DNA from: JAGVSR01 sp963708775
GTDB taxonomy: Bacteria > Pseudomonadota > Alphaproteobacteria > Rhizobiales > Hyphomicrobiaceae
NCBI GenBank assembly: GCA_963708775.1
Contig: CAVPTI010000002.1
Location: 186,001 to 250,000, forward strand
DNA: 64,000 nucleotides
Direction of reading: 5' to 3'
Part shown: piece after piece, positions 37,355 through 47,033 of the stretch
Numbering within the stretch: the first letter of the stretch is position 1
How the letters are laid out: each line of letters begins with the position of its first letter
The notes under the pieces: model-generated
What the model was told of the DNA's origin: nothing
What the model saw: only the letters and a program-made list of their open reading frames with translations
Databases searched by the model: none
Translations under genes and position numbers: made by a program

Positions 37355-38731
37355 ATGGCGAAGGCCGCGAAGTCTCTCTACGTCTGCCAAGCCTGTGGGG
37401 CGAGTTCGCCGCGATGGGCGGGGAAATGCCCGTCCTGCAGCGAGTGGAACACGCTGGCCGAGGAAACCGACGCGGGTCCACCGCCGGGCTCGGGGATCAC
37501 CCGCACTTCTAAAGGCAGAGCAATAAAACTCGGGACGCTAGAAGGCGGAGCGGACGAGGCGCCGCGATTCACAACCGGCATGGCGGAACTCGACCGGGTC
37601 ACGGGGGGCGGCATCGTGCCGGGGTCTGCGCTGCTCATCGGCGGCGAACCGGGGATCGGCAAATCAACGCTCCTCTTGCAGTTGTCGGCATCGATTGCAC
37701 GCGCCGGGCTGAAGGCCGTTTATTTCTCGGGCGAAGAAGCGGCGGCGCAGGTTCGGCTCAGGGCCGATCGTTTGGGCCTCGCGTCGGCACCGGTCGCACT
37801 CGCGGCGGAGACAAACCTCGCCAACATCCTGGCGACACTCGATGCGGGGGCGAAACCCGATCTTGTCGTCGTCAATTCCATTCAGACGCTCTGGTCGGAT
37901 GAACTCGACGCCGCACCCGGCACCGTCAGTCAGGTGCGGGCGGCCACACAGTCGCTGATCCGCTACGCCAAGCTCAATGGTTCCGCCCTGCTGCTCGTCG
38001 GTCACGTTACGAAGGACGGCCAGATCGCGGGGCCGAAGGTCGTGGAGCACATGGTGGATTGCGTGCTGTCGTTCGAAGGCGACCGCGGACACCCATTCCG
38101 CATCTTGCGGGCGACGAAGAACCGGTTCGGGGCGACCGACGAAATCGGCGTCTTCGAGATGGTGCAGCAGGGCCTGCGCGAGGTTGCGAACCCTTCGGAG
38201 CTGTTTCTCGGCGATCGCGAAGCCTCGGTTCCCGGTGCGGCGGTGTTCGCGGGGATGGAAGGTACGCGCCCGATCCTGGTTGAGATCCAGGCACTGGTGG
38301 CGCCGTCTCAACTGGGCACGCCGCGGCGTGCGGTCGTGGGCTGGGACAGCAACCGATTGTCCATGATCCTCGCCGTCCTGGAAGCTCGCTGCGGCGTGTC
38401 GCTAGCCCAGCACGACGTGTACCTCAACGTGGCCGGCGGGCTGAAAATCACGGAACCGGCGGCCGATCTGGCCGTGGCTTCTGCCCTGTTATCGTCATTC
38501 TCGGGCATTGCGTTACCGCCACAACGGGTCTCGTTCGGGGAAATCTCGCTTTCGGGCGCCGTCCGGACGAGTGCACATACGGCCTTGCGCCTGAAAGAGG
38601 CCAAGAAACTGGGCTTCACCGAAGCTGTGATCCCAGCTGCAGGCGAGACCGGGGGAGACGCCGCCCAACTGTCACTCACACGCATCAGTCATCTCAAAGA
38701 CCTTGCGGACCCATTGCGCCCATGCGACTGA
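37355..38731 (+). CDS. radA: DNA repair protein RadA
   Basis: RecA-like ATPase helping branch migration in recombination, 458 residues. It has the N-terminal four-cysteine zinc finger (VCQACGASSPRWAGKCPSC), Walker A GGEPGIGKSTL, the diagnostic KNRFG motif (RATKNRFGATDE), and a C-terminal Lon-protease-like domain (LNVAGGLKITEPAADLAVASALLSSF). It starts at the base after the alr stop, so co-expression is expected. Confidence 0.95.
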   Translation: MAKAAKSLYVCQACGASSPRWAGKCPSCSEWNTLAEETDAGPPPGSGITRTSKGRAIKLGTLEGGADEAPRFTTGMAELDRVTGGGIVPGSALLIGGEPGIGKSTLLLQLSASIARAGLKAVYFSGEEAAAQVRLRADRLGLASAPVALAAETNLANILATLDAGAKPDLVVVNSIQTLWSDELDAAPGTVSQVRAATQSLIRYAKLNGSALLLVGHVTKDGQIAGPKVVEHMVDCVLSFEGDRGHPFRILRATKNRFGATDEIGVFEMVQQGLREVANPSELFLGDREASVPGAAVFAGMEGTRPILVEIQALVAPSQLGTPRRAVVGWDSNRLSMILAVLEARCGVSLAQHDVYLNVAGGLKITEPAADLAVASALLSSFSGIALPPQRVSFGEISLSGAVRTSAHTALRLKEAKKLGFTEAVIPAAGETGGDAAQLSLTRISHLKDLADPLRPCD

Positions 38732-38795
38732 GCCTTGAAATTGAGCCGTTCAGCGGCGACTCCGCCGCTCAGCCTCGCCACAGAGAGTGCCTCGA

Positions 38796-39359
38796 ATGAT
38801 CGGTCCGCTGACATATCTCGACGCCGCGTTGATCGCAGTGGCGCTCATTTCTGGTCTGCTGGCCATGTACCGCGGGCTGACGCGCGAAGTCCTGTCGATC
38901 GTCTCCTGGGCCGTGGCTGCTCTGGCGGTGCTTTATTTTGTAAAGAACTACAAGAAGTTCGCCGAGGATCTGGCGGCGCAGATGGGCACGCAGGTGGCGA
39001 TCGCGCAAATCGCGATCGGTGCCGTGATCTTCCTGATTGTGCTGATCATCGTGCATCTCATCACTTCGCGGATCTCGGATGTCATCCTCGACAGTTCCGT
39101 CGGCATGATCGATCGAATCCTCGGCTTCCTGTTCGGGGTGGTGCGCGGCTTCATCCTGGTGGTGATTCCCTACATGTTTTACGAGAGCTTCATTCCGGAT
39201 CCTGCCAATCAGCAGCCCTGGGTTCGAGATTCCGCTTCGCTTCCCTATATTAAGTCCACAGGCAACTCGATCCGATCCATTCTTGAGACCCACATGCCGT
39301 CGAGCCTGACCAATCCGCAGCCTGCGCCCGCCAATCCTGCCGAGCCGCCGCCAGGCTGA
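38796..39359 (+). CDS. cvpA: CvpA family membrane protein
   Basis: Inner-membrane protein of 187 residues with four helices: LDAALIAVALISGLLA, LSIVSWAVAALAVLYF, IAIGAVIFLIVLIIVHLI and LFGVVRGFILVVIPYMFY. The conserved MYRGLTREVLSIVSW and DRILGFLFGVVRG are family motifs. The C-terminal tail is rich in proline. CvpA affects colicin V production and envelope stress in E. coli, and it precedes purF in many proteobacteria, as here. ATG 38796 is chosen over GTG 38787. Confidence 0.88.
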   Translation: MIGPLTYLDAALIAVALISGLLAMYRGLTREVLSIVSWAVAALAVLYFVKNYKKFAEDLAAQMGTQVAIAQIAIGAVIFLIVLIIVHLITSRISDVILDSSVGMIDRILGFLFGVVRGFILVVIPYMFYESFIPDPANQQPWVRDSASLPYIKSTGNSIRSILETHMPSSLTNPQPAPANPAEPPPG

Positions 39360-39519
39360 ACCCGGGTTTGGCTGCATAACTATTGTGCAGCGCCGCAAAT
39401 GTGACAGTGCGGCGACCGGCCATGGCGCTGGAGCGCAAAGTGGTGCTAAAGACGGGGCGAACCGGACCGGCGTTTCGTGCGCCGGTTGCGCGCAACGGAT
39501 GCTTGAGCGGGAGGCAACC

Positions 39520-41007
39520 ATGGCGCTTCACCACGACGCCGATCTGACAGCCGGCGACTTTGGCTATTCGAAGTTCGGTGACGATCGCTTGCGCGAGGAG
39601 TGCGGCGTGTTCGGGGTCTTTGGACATCCGGATGCGGCGGCACTGACGGCGCTTGGTCTGCACGCCCTTCAACATCGCGGACAGGAAGCTGCCGGTATTG
39701 TCACGTACGACGGTCAGCAGTTCCATTCCGAGCGGCGTCTGGGGCTCGTCGGCGACAATTTCAATGATGCGGGCGTCATCGGGCGCCTCAAGGGTCATAT
39801 CGCTGTCGGGCATAATCGATACTCTACGACCGGCGAACCGGCGCTCAAGAACGTGCAGCCGCTTTATGCCGACATCGATACCGGCGGGTTCGCCGTCGGA
39901 CACAACGGCAATCTCACCAACGCCCTCACCCTTCGCCGCGAACTCATCTCATCAGGCGCCATCTTCCCATCGACCTCCGACACGGAAGTCATTCTGCATC
40001 TCCTGTCGCGCTCCAAGAAGCGGCGCATGGTGGACCGCTTCATCGAGGCGATCCGGCAGATCGAGGGCGCCTATGCGCTCGTGGCGCTCACGAACGACAT
40101 GATCATAGCGGCCCGCGATCCGATCGGGATCCGCCCGCTGGTGCTCGGGCGTCTCGACGGCGCGACGATCTTCGCCTCCGAGACCTGTGCACTCGACATG
40201 GTGGGCGCGGAGTTCGTGCGCGAAGTGGAGAACGGCGAAGTCGTCGTCGTCACGAAAGACGGCATCGAGACCCATCGCCCCTTCCCTCGCCGCCCGGCTC
40301 GGCCTTGCATTTTCGAGTACATTTACTTCTCGCGCCCTGACAGCGTGATCGGTGGTCGCTCGGTTTATGATATCCGCAAGCAGATGGGCGTTCAGCTCGC
40401 CATCGAATCGACGCCTGAGGCCGACGTGATTGTGCCGATCCCGGATTCTGGCGTGCCGGCGGCCATCGGGTTTTCGCAGCAATCCGGTATTCCGTTCGAG
40501 CTGGGCATCATCCGCAATCACTACGTCGGCCGCACCTTCATCGAGCCTGAGCAGCGCATCCGCGCTCTGGGCGTAAAGCTGAAACATTCGGCCAATGCCG
40601 GGGTGATCCGCGGCAAGCGGATCGTGCTCATCGACGACAGCGTCGTGCGCGGGACGACCTCGAAAAAGATCGTGCAGCTCATGTATGAGGCGGGTGCGAA
40701 AGAAGTGCACATGCGCATTTCCTCGCCACCGATCACGCATCCCGACTACTACGGCATCGACACGCCGCGGAAGAAGGACTTGCTGGCTGCCAATATGGAT
40801 GTGGACGGCATGCGCCAATTCATGGGTGCGGACAGTCTCGCCTTCCTGTCGGTCAACGGCATTTACCGCTCGGTCGGCATCGAAGCGCGCGATCCGCGCG
40901 CGCCGCAGTTCACCGACCATTGCTTTACCGGTGAATACCCGACCGAACTCGTCGACCAGAACGGCACCGGCTTTCGGCAGCTCTCGCTGCTGGCCGAGGT
41001 CGTCTAA
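39520..41007 (+). CDS. purF: Amidophosphoribosyltransferase
   Basis: First committed step of purine synthesis: PRPP plus glutamine to phosphoribosylamine. The 495-residue protein starts at ATG 39520, behind GGGAGG. C28 in REECGVFGVFG is the glutaminase nucleophile and would become N-terminal after removal of a 27-residue propeptide, as in the Bacillus-type enzyme. ALQHRGQEAAG and HNGNLTN belong to the Ntn domain. IVLIDDSVVRGTTS is the PRPP-binding motif. Cysteines for the structural Fe-S cluster of the Bacillus enzyme are largely absent in the C-terminal half. Confidence 0.95.
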   Translation: MALHHDADLTAGDFGYSKFGDDRLREECGVFGVFGHPDAAALTALGLHALQHRGQEAAGIVTYDGQQFHSERRLGLVGDNFNDAGVIGRLKGHIAVGHNRYSTTGEPALKNVQPLYADIDTGGFAVGHNGNLTNALTLRRELISSGAIFPSTSDTEVILHLLSRSKKRRMVDRFIEAIRQIEGAYALVALTNDMIIAARDPIGIRPLVLGRLDGATIFASETCALDMVGAEFVREVENGEVVVVTKDGIETHRPFPRRPARPCIFEYIYFSRPDSVIGGRSVYDIRKQMGVQLAIESTPEADVIVPIPDSGVPAAIGFSQQSGIPFELGIIRNHYVGRTFIEPEQRIRALGVKLKHSANAGVIRGKRIVLIDDSVVRGTTSKKIVQLMYEAGAKEVHMRISSPPITHPDYYGIDTPRKKDLLAANMDVDGMRQFMGADSLAFLSVNGIYRSVGIEARDPRAPQFTDHCFTGEYPTELVDQNGTGFRQLSLLAEVV

Positions 41008-41055
41008 CTCAGCGCCCGCGGGGTCGCCGCGGCTCCATCGAAGGCACCCCGCACC

Positions 41056-41808
41056 GTGACTGCCGAAGTTTCTTCTCTCAAAGGGCGCCTTGCTCTCGTG
41101 ACCGGCGCAACGCGTGGCATTGGGCGCGCGGTTGCAGTGTCTTTTGCCAAAGCCGGCGCGCATGTGATCGCCGTCGGCCGCACTCAGGGCGCTCTCGAAG
41201 AACTGGATGACGAGATCCAAAAAGTCGGCGAGCCGGCGACGCTGCTGACGCTGGATCTGCGCAAGGGGGAAAAGATTGACGGGCTGGGGCCGACGATCTT
41301 CGAGCGCTGGGGCAAGCTCGACGTCTTTGTCGGTAATGCCGCCATGCTCGGGCCGCTTTCGCCGCTGCCGCACGTGACGGCCGATGCGTGGCAGCACGTC
41401 ATCGACGTCAACCTGACCGCCAACTGGCGCTTGATCCGGACGCTCGATCCGTTGCTGAAGCGGTCGGATGCCGGGAGGGTGATCCTCGTGTCATCGGGGG
41501 CCGCCGACGGCCACTATGCATACTGGGGCCCTTATGCCATCTCGAAGGCCGGCGTCGAATGCATGGGGAAAATGTACGCGGCCGAGTGCGAGAACACGCC
41601 AGTCCGGGTCGCCATAGTGAACCCTGGTGCGACGCGAACAGCGATGCGGGCAAAAGCATTCCCGGGGGAAGATCCGATGACGATTCCCGCGCCGGAAGAT
41701 GTTGCGCCGCTGTTTCTGGAACTCGCGCTCCCGCAGAGCACGCTGCATGGCGAGGTCGTCCGCTATCGAGACTGGCGCGAGGCGCGGTCGGTCGCGGCCG
41801 CCACCTGA
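41056..41808 (+). CDS. SDR family oxidoreductase
   Basis: Classical short-chain dehydrogenase of 250 residues. The cofactor motif is TGATRGIGRAV (TGxxxGIG), the NNAG equivalent is VGNAAML, the catalytic serine lies in ILVSSGAADGHY and the Y-x-x-x-K in YWGPYAISKAGVE. The substrate is unknown. A GTG at 41056 starts the frame; homologues near purF in related bacteria have the same N-terminus. It follows purF by 48 bases and is probably the last gene of the dnaB-purF cluster. Confidence 0.88.
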   Translation: MTAEVSSLKGRLALVTGATRGIGRAVAVSFAKAGAHVIAVGRTQGALEELDDEIQKVGEPATLLTLDLRKGEKIDGLGPTIFERWGKLDVFVGNAAMLGPLSPLPHVTADAWQHVIDVNLTANWRLIRTLDPLLKRSDAGRVILVSSGAADGHYAYWGPYAISKAGVECMGKMYAAECENTPVRVAIVNPGATRTAMRAKAFPGEDPMTIPAPEDVAPLFLELALPQSTLHGEVVRYRDWREARSVAAAT

Positions 41809-41818
41809 CGCGGGACGA

Positions 41819-42619
41819 TCATCCCTTCACCTCGATCACCATGCCGTCGAAGGCTGGTTCGATGCCGGGCGGCAAGTCGGCTGAGAGCTTTGCGTAGTCG
41901 AGATCGCTCGTCATGTGGGTGAGGATTGCGCGCCTGGGTTTCAATCGTGCGATCCAATCGAGGGCCTGGTCGACGCTGAAGTGGCTCGGATGATTTGTAT
42001 AGCGCAGCGCGTCCACGATCCAGACGTCGAGCCCTTCGAGCAGCGGAATGGACGCGTCGGGCATGCCTGAAACATCGGGCGAGTAGGCGATGTTGCCGAA
42101 GCGAAATCCAAGCGAGGGGATGTCCCCGTGCATCTGCGGGATGGCCTGGATATCGAAGGCACAGTTGACGCCATGGACGCGGATCCGACCGTCAGCTGGA
42201 ATTTCAGCGGCTTTCAAGATCGGGTGATAGCCCGAACCCGGCTGATGCTCGAAGCAATAGTTGAAACGCGAGACGAGGCTGCTTCGTGTCGGCGCATCGA
42301 AGTGGCACGTTACTTTGGATTTCATCGCGTAGGCGACCATGCGCAAGTCGTCGATGCCGTGGGTATGGTCGGCGTGGTCGTGCGTGTAGAGCACGCCATC
42401 CAAGTGCGTGCAGCGCGCGTCGATAAGCTGTTCGCGCATATCCGGCGGCGTATCGACGAGGACGTTGGCAAAACCGCCGGGGACGATTTTTTCGACCAGA
42501 ACCGAGCAGCGGCGCCGGCAATTCCTTGCATTATTCGGATCGCACGCGCCCCAGATTGGGCCGAGCCTCGGCACGCCGCCGGACGAGCCGCAGCCCAGGA
42601 TCGTGAGGCGGATCGTCAT
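41819..42619 (-). CDS. MBL-fold metallo-hydrolase (PhnP-like)
   Basis: Metallo-beta-lactamase-fold phosphodiesterase type, 266 residues. It opens ILGCGSSGGVPRLGPIWGACDP, the mark of the PhnP-like group, has the metal-binding YTHDHADHTHGIDD, and later ligands in SPDVSGMPD and ILTHMTSDLDY. It is almost always found next to tatD and metG in alphaproteobacteria, as here; its real substrate there is not known. Its start overlaps the tatD stop by four bases. Confidence 0.87.
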   Translation of the reverse strand: MTIRLTILGCGSSGGVPRLGPIWGACDPNNARNCRRRCSVLVEKIVPGGFANVLVDTPPDMREQLIDARCTHLDGVLYTHDHADHTHGIDDLRMVAYAMKSKVTCHFDAPTRSSLVSRFNYCFEHQPGSGYHPILKAAEIPADGRIRVHGVNCAFDIQAIPQMHGDIPSLGFRFGNIAYSPDVSGMPDASIPLLEGLDVWIVDALRYTNHPSHFSVDQALDWIARLKPRRAILTHMTSDLDYAKLSADLPPGIEPAFDGMVIEVKG

Positions 42620-43410
42620 GCAGAGGCTCCGGGACGCGGCACCTTTGTGTAGAGGCGGAAGAAATTGTCGGTGGTGATGCGGGCGAATTCGTCGAGCGTC
42701 AGGCCGCGCGCTGCGGCCAGAGCGCGTGCTGTGTGGATGACGTAGGCCGGCTCGTTCTGCTTGCCGCGAAAGGGCTCCGGCGCGAGATACGGTGCGTCCG
42801 TCTCGACGAGCACGCGATCGAGCGGGACAGCATTGGCAATGGCGCGCAGCTCATCGTTTTTCTTGAAGCTCACCACGCCGGAGAACGACACGTAAAGGCC
42901 GAGGTCCACCGCGCGCATGGCCAATTCACGTCCGCCGGTGAAGCAATGCAGAACGGCGGGGAACGGTCCCTTGGCGTGCTCCTCTTCGAGGATCGCGATG
43001 GTATCTGCGTCGGCATCACGCGTGTGGATCTCGAGCGGCAGCCCGGTCATGCGTGCCGCAGCGATGTGGGTGCGGAAGCCTTGGGCTTGAGCCTGGGGCG
43101 TCGAGTGCTGGTAGAAATAGTCGAGACCGGCTTCGCCGATGCCGACAATCTTGGGATGCTCGGCGTAGCGGGCGAGATCAACGGCGGTAATGTCCAGTTC
43201 TTCGTGGGCATAGTGGGGATGGGTTCCGACGGTCCCGTAGACGGTGTCGAAGCGCTCAACGACCGAGATGAGGTGATCGAACTTCCGCACGCGCGTGGAG
43301 ATGTTTACCATAATGCCGACGCCCGCTGCATGGGCGCGCGCGACGACGCCATCAAGATCGCTCGCGAACTCTGGCCGGTCGATGTGGCAGTGGTGATCGA
43401 CAAGCATCAT
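42616..43410 (-). CDS. TatD family metal-dependent hydrolase
   Basis: Amidohydrolase-fold nuclease of 264 residues. Metal ligands are in VDHHCHIDR near the N-terminus, GEAGLDYFY (Glu), EIHTRDAD and VLHCFTGG, plus the final Asp in VETDAPYLAPEPFRG. TatD proteins act as 3'-5' exonucleases and in quality control. ATG 43410 lies one base after the metG stop; longer upstream frames do not match the family. Co-transcribed with metG and the MBL gene. Confidence 0.92.
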   Translation of the reverse strand: MMLVDHHCHIDRPEFASDLDGVVARAHAAGVGIMVNISTRVRKFDHLISVVERFDTVYGTVGTHPHYAHEELDITAVDLARYAEHPKIVGIGEAGLDYFYQHSTPQAQAQGFRTHIAAARMTGLPLEIHTRDADADTIAILEEEHAKGPFPAVLHCFTGGRELAMRAVDLGLYVSFSGVVSFKKNDELRAIANAVPLDRVLVETDAPYLAPEPFRGKQNEPAYVIHTARALAAARGLTLDEFARITTDNFFRLYTKVPRPGASA

Positions 43411-43411
43411 C

Positions 43412-45067
43412 TCAGGTGCCGTCCTCGGCCTTGGACTTTTGCCGGTTGGCTTCCTTCTTGGCTTTCTTTGCGAGTTTGGCCGCCTCTTGTTCTTCGGCCG
43501 ATACGGAACCGCTCTTTTTGGTCTCCGCCGTGGGATCGACGTAACGCGGGAAAACACCCTGCGGTTCGGGGAGCTGCGTTCCGGGCTTCAGGCGGCCTGC
43601 CGGACCGAGGGCTGCGAACGTGCGTGATGCAGGATCGGGCAAAGCCAACAAATGCAACAGTTTGTCGGCTGACTGGGGCATGACCGGCTGCACGAGGATC
43701 GCGAGCTGGCGCACGACTTCCGCCGTCACGTAGAGGACCGTGCCCTTGCGTTCCGGCGTGAGTGACTTGTCGAAGGGCTTTTCGTTCGCGAAGTATCGAT
43801 CGCCTTCGCCGACGACGTCCCAGACGGCGTCGAGCCAAGTCTTGATCGCCTGCTTGTCCATCGCGGCGCGGGCCGTCGCGTAGAGAGCATCGGCTTTGAC
43901 GATGAGCGCGGTGTCGGCTTCGGTCAGGTCGACGGGTGCGGGGACGACGCCGCCGAAGCCCTTCCAGATCATCGACAGGCAGCGCTGGGCGAGGTTGCCC
44001 AAGCCGTTGGCGAGATCAGCATTGATGCGCGCTGCGATGGTTTCGGGAGAATAACTGCCATCGGAGCCGAAGACGACTTCGCGCAGGAAGTAGTAGCGGA
44101 CCTGATCGACGCCGTAGTGCTCGGCCAGCGCAAAGGGATCGACGACGTTGCCGACCGACTTCGACATCTTCTCGCCCTTGTTGAACAAAAACCCATGGCC
44201 GAACACGCGCTTGGGGAGTGCGACGCCCGCGCTCATCAGGAAGGCCGGCCAGTAGATCGCGTGGAAGCGGACGATATCCTTGCCGATGACGTGGACATCG
44301 CAGGGCCAGAACTGCTGGCGCTGTGCGCCGCCGCCGAAGATGCCGGTCGCCGTGCAGTAGTTGTTGAGCGCATCCACCCAGACATACATGACATGGCCGG
44401 GGTGACCGGGGACGGGAATGCCCCAATCGAGCGTGGTGCGCGAAATGGACAGGTCTTCCAGACCTGAGCGAATAAAGCTCACGACTTCGTTGCGGCGCTC
44501 GGCCGGCAGGATGAAATCGGGATCGGCCTCAATGTGGGCGAGAAGCGGCTCCTGATACTTCGATAGGCGGAAGAAGAACGTCTCTTCTTCCTGCCAGTTG
44601 ACTTCCGTTCCGGTCGGCGTGGCATAGCGCTGCCCGTCGTCGCGGACTTCGGTTTCGTTTTCCTTATAGTAGGTCTCGTCGCGGACCGAGTACCAGCCAC
44701 CGTATTTCTTCAGGTAGATGTCGCCGGCGGCTTCCATGCGCAGCCAGAGTTCCTGGCACGACTTGTAATGGCGCGCTTCCGTCGTGCGGATGAAATCGTC
44801 GTTCGACAGATTGAGGACGGCGGCCATCTCGCGGAAGCGGGCAGAGTTGCGATCTGCCAATTCGCGTGGAGTGATGCCTTCCTTGAGCGCCGTCTGCTTC
44901 ATCTTCAAACCGTGCTCGTCGGTGCCGGTGAGAAAGAACACGTCCTTGCCGTCGAGCCGCTCGAAGCGCGCGATTGCATCGGTTGCGATCGCTTCATAGG
45001 CATGTCCGATGTGGGGCACGCCATTGGGATACGAAATGGCCGTCGTGATATAGAAACGTGTGCTCAT
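43412..45067 (-). CDS. metG: Methionine--tRNA ligase
   Basis: Class I aminoacyl-tRNA synthetase, 551 residues. The HIGH motif is H19-I-G-H22 in NGVPHIGHAYEA, and KMSKS is in NKGEKMSKSVGN. The insertion domain (GGWYSVRDETYY) has no cysteine tetrads, so this is the zinc-free type common in alphaproteobacteria. No C-terminal tRNA-binding domain follows; the end is a short lysine-rich tail. ATG 45067 is preferred to an upstream codon at 45085. Confidence 0.95.
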   Translation of the reverse strand: MSTRFYITTAISYPNGVPHIGHAYEAIATDAIARFERLDGKDVFFLTGTDEHGLKMKQTALKEGITPRELADRNSARFREMAAVLNLSNDDFIRTTEARHYKSCQELWLRMEAAGDIYLKKYGGWYSVRDETYYKENETEVRDDGQRYATPTGTEVNWQEEETFFFRLSKYQEPLLAHIEADPDFILPAERRNEVVSFIRSGLEDLSISRTTLDWGIPVPGHPGHVMYVWVDALNNYCTATGIFGGGAQRQQFWPCDVHVIGKDIVRFHAIYWPAFLMSAGVALPKRVFGHGFLFNKGEKMSKSVGNVVDPFALAEHYGVDQVRYYFLREVVFGSDGSYSPETIAARINADLANGLGNLAQRCLSMIWKGFGGVVPAPVDLTEADTALIVKADALYATARAAMDKQAIKTWLDAVWDVVGEGDRYFANEKPFDKSLTPERKGTVLYVTAEVVRQLAILVQPVMPQSADKLLHLLALPDPASRTFAALGPAGRLKPGTQLPEPQGVFPRYVDPTAETKKSGSVSAEEQEAAKLAKKAKKEANRQKSKAEDGT

Positions 45068-45129
45068 GGCCTCGCGCGCCGTCATGTGTTGAGCTGCGGA
45101 TGTCGTCGAAGTTGCCCAGAGTGGAACAG

Positions 45130-46279
45130 TCAGGCCGGGGCCGCGCCGCGTGAGGCCTGCACAATCCTCTGGAACGTCAACAGGATCAGTGATTTGCGAT
45201 CCAAGTTGTAGGTCTCAGTGCTGGCCTTTTCGGCGACCGTGGTTTCCCACAGTTGCGCCCATGCCGCAAGCTGGTCCTCGGGGATGATCCGGCGAGCCAA
45301 TTGGACATCGGCGGGATCGCCCTCGCCGGTCGCCGCAGTTCGGACAAGGCGCGTCAGCCGGCCGAGCAGAAGATCGAAAAAGAGTTCGTACTTTGCCTCT
45401 GCGGCTGCGGAGCCCAGTTCATCGCCGATGGCATGAACGGTGAGCCAATCAATGCGGGGCAAGTTTGAAAGGAGGCCGTCTATCTTGCGATGCAGATCGA
45501 GGCCCTTGGCCGTATGCAGCATCAAGAAGCGGCGGACGCTGCCTTCGGCTAAACGTGAGAGGGTCTGCCATTCCTCGCCTGCGGGTAGCGCCGCATTCGC
45601 GCCGGCATCTTCGGCGGCATTGAGGGCTTGGGCGACGGCTTTGCGCAGGTTCTCATCGGCCAGCGGCGCGCACGCCAGCGTGCGGCAACGGGAGCGTATC
45701 GTAGGCAACAGACGATCCGGCGCGGAGGAGATGAGCAGAAACACCGTGCGCTTGGGCGGCTCCTCCAGCGACTTCAAAAGCGCGTTGGCGGCATTGGTAT
45801 TCAATTCATCGACGGGATCGACAATGACCACGCGCCAACCCTCGCCCGCACCCATGGCGAGGAAACCCTTTGAGGCGGCGGACTTCGTCGACTGTAATCT
45901 CGGATTTGAGCTTCTTCGTCTTGAAGTCATAGGGGCGGCGCAGAACGAGAAGTTCAGGATGGGCCAGATTGGCGACGAGGCGGGCGGCGCTCGTTGCCCG
46001 GTCCACATCGAGAGAGCCGCCGAACATGTCGCGCTCGCTCTCACCGGCAAGAAGAAAACGAGCAATGCGGTAGGCGAATGTCGCCTTGCCGATGCCGGGC
46101 GGACCAGTGACGATCCACCCGTGATGCAAACGGCCGGACTGGAAGGCGTCGAGAAAACCCTGTTCGGCTGCTGCCTGTCCGTAAAGACGATCGGTGAGAC
46201 GGGGCGAGGGATAGCCGTCGAGTTTGTCAGGCTCGGGAAGGAGTTCGATCTCACCCGAGAGGGCCGGCGCGCGAGCCAT
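45130..46279 (-). CDS. holB: DNA polymerase III delta' subunit, interrupted by a frameshift
   Basis: Clamp-loader subunit, about 380 residues when repaired. The N-terminal part has RLHHGWIVTGPPGIGKATFAYR (P-loop) and DVDRATSAARLVANLAHPELLVL; after the break comes GEGWRVVIVDPVDELNTNAANALLKSLEEPP and FLLISSAPDRLLPTIRSRCR, the sensor region. The usual zinc-binding cysteines are not evident. One extra base in the runs at 45863-45871 splits VDEVRRLKGF from LAMGAGEGWRV. The protein is essential, so a sequence error is likely. It follows tmk, its usual partner, after one base. Confidence 0.88.
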
Positions 46280-46280
46280 C

Positions 46281-46973
46281 TCAGCTCGCCTCGGTGAGGA
46301 GGCGCGCTTCGACGGCATCCCAGACGGCGATAGCCACGTCGTCGGCCGACTTCTGGCCGTCGACCACGACGCACCGCTGCGGCTCGAGGCGAGCAATTTC
46401 AAGAAAGCCTTCGCGCAGTCGTTTGTGGAACTCGAGGTCTCGCGCTTCGAAGCGATCAGCTAGAAGGCTGCGCGGTTGCTTTGGAATTTTCTCGCTGGGA
46501 GCGGCTGGTACGGGAGCGGTGAGGCGCAGGGCGGCTCGGGCCAAACCGATTTCGGCGGGAATATCGACGACGATCGTCAGGTCGGGCTTCGTGTTCTGGA
46601 CCACGATGAGTTCCACCGCTTCGAGCAAACGCGGTTCGACGCGGCCGGCATAGCCTTGATAGACACGCGTTGAATCCGAGAAGCGGTCGCAGACGACGAA
46701 GCGGCCGGAGTTCAGCGCGGGGCGAATGACCTGCTCCAGGTGATCGGCGCGGGCGGAGGCAAAGAGGAGGGCCTCAGCCAACGGTGAATGTTTTTCAAGA
46801 TGCGGATCGAGGATCAGGGTGCGCAGGCGTTCAGCGAAGGGCGACCCGCCGGGCTCACGCGTGACCGTCACGGCATGGCCCGCGGCGGTCAGGCGATCGG
46901 CCAACCGCTTGGCTTGGGTCGATTTGCCGGACCCTTCGCCGCCCTCGAATGTGATGAACCAACCGGCCGTCAT
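46281..46973 (-). CDS. tmk: dTMP kinase
   Basis: Phosphorylates dTMP to dTDP. The 230 residues include the P-loop FEGGEGSGKSTQAKRL, the DRx motif in FVVCDRFSDSTRVYQGYAG, and a C-terminal region with VVDGQKSADDV. The P-loop has no arginine in the class I position noted in the yeast enzyme; a basic LID segment (RSLLADRFEARD) is present instead, as in the E. coli class. It starts upstream of holB and downstream of the dacA-like gene on the minus strand. Confidence 0.95.
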   Translation of the reverse strand: MTAGWFITFEGGEGSGKSTQAKRLADRLTAAGHAVTVTREPGGSPFAERLRTLILDPHLEKHSPLAEALLFASARADHLEQVIRPALNSGRFVVCDRFSDSTRVYQGYAGRVEPRLLEAVELIVVQNTKPDLTIVVDIPAEIGLARAALRLTAPVPAAPSEKIPKQPRSLLADRFEARDLEFHKRLREGFLEIARLEPQRCVVVDGQKSADDVAIAVWDAVEARLLTEAS

Positions 46974-47033
46974 GCGCCCTCTCTGCGAGCCGGCAACGGC
47001 CCGGGGCCATTTCCATCAAGCCCCCCGGGCGTT

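Noticed and set aside
39952..41397. 481-codon open frame on the minus strand
   Set aside because: Antisense to purF and the SDR gene, both of which have complete catalytic motifs.
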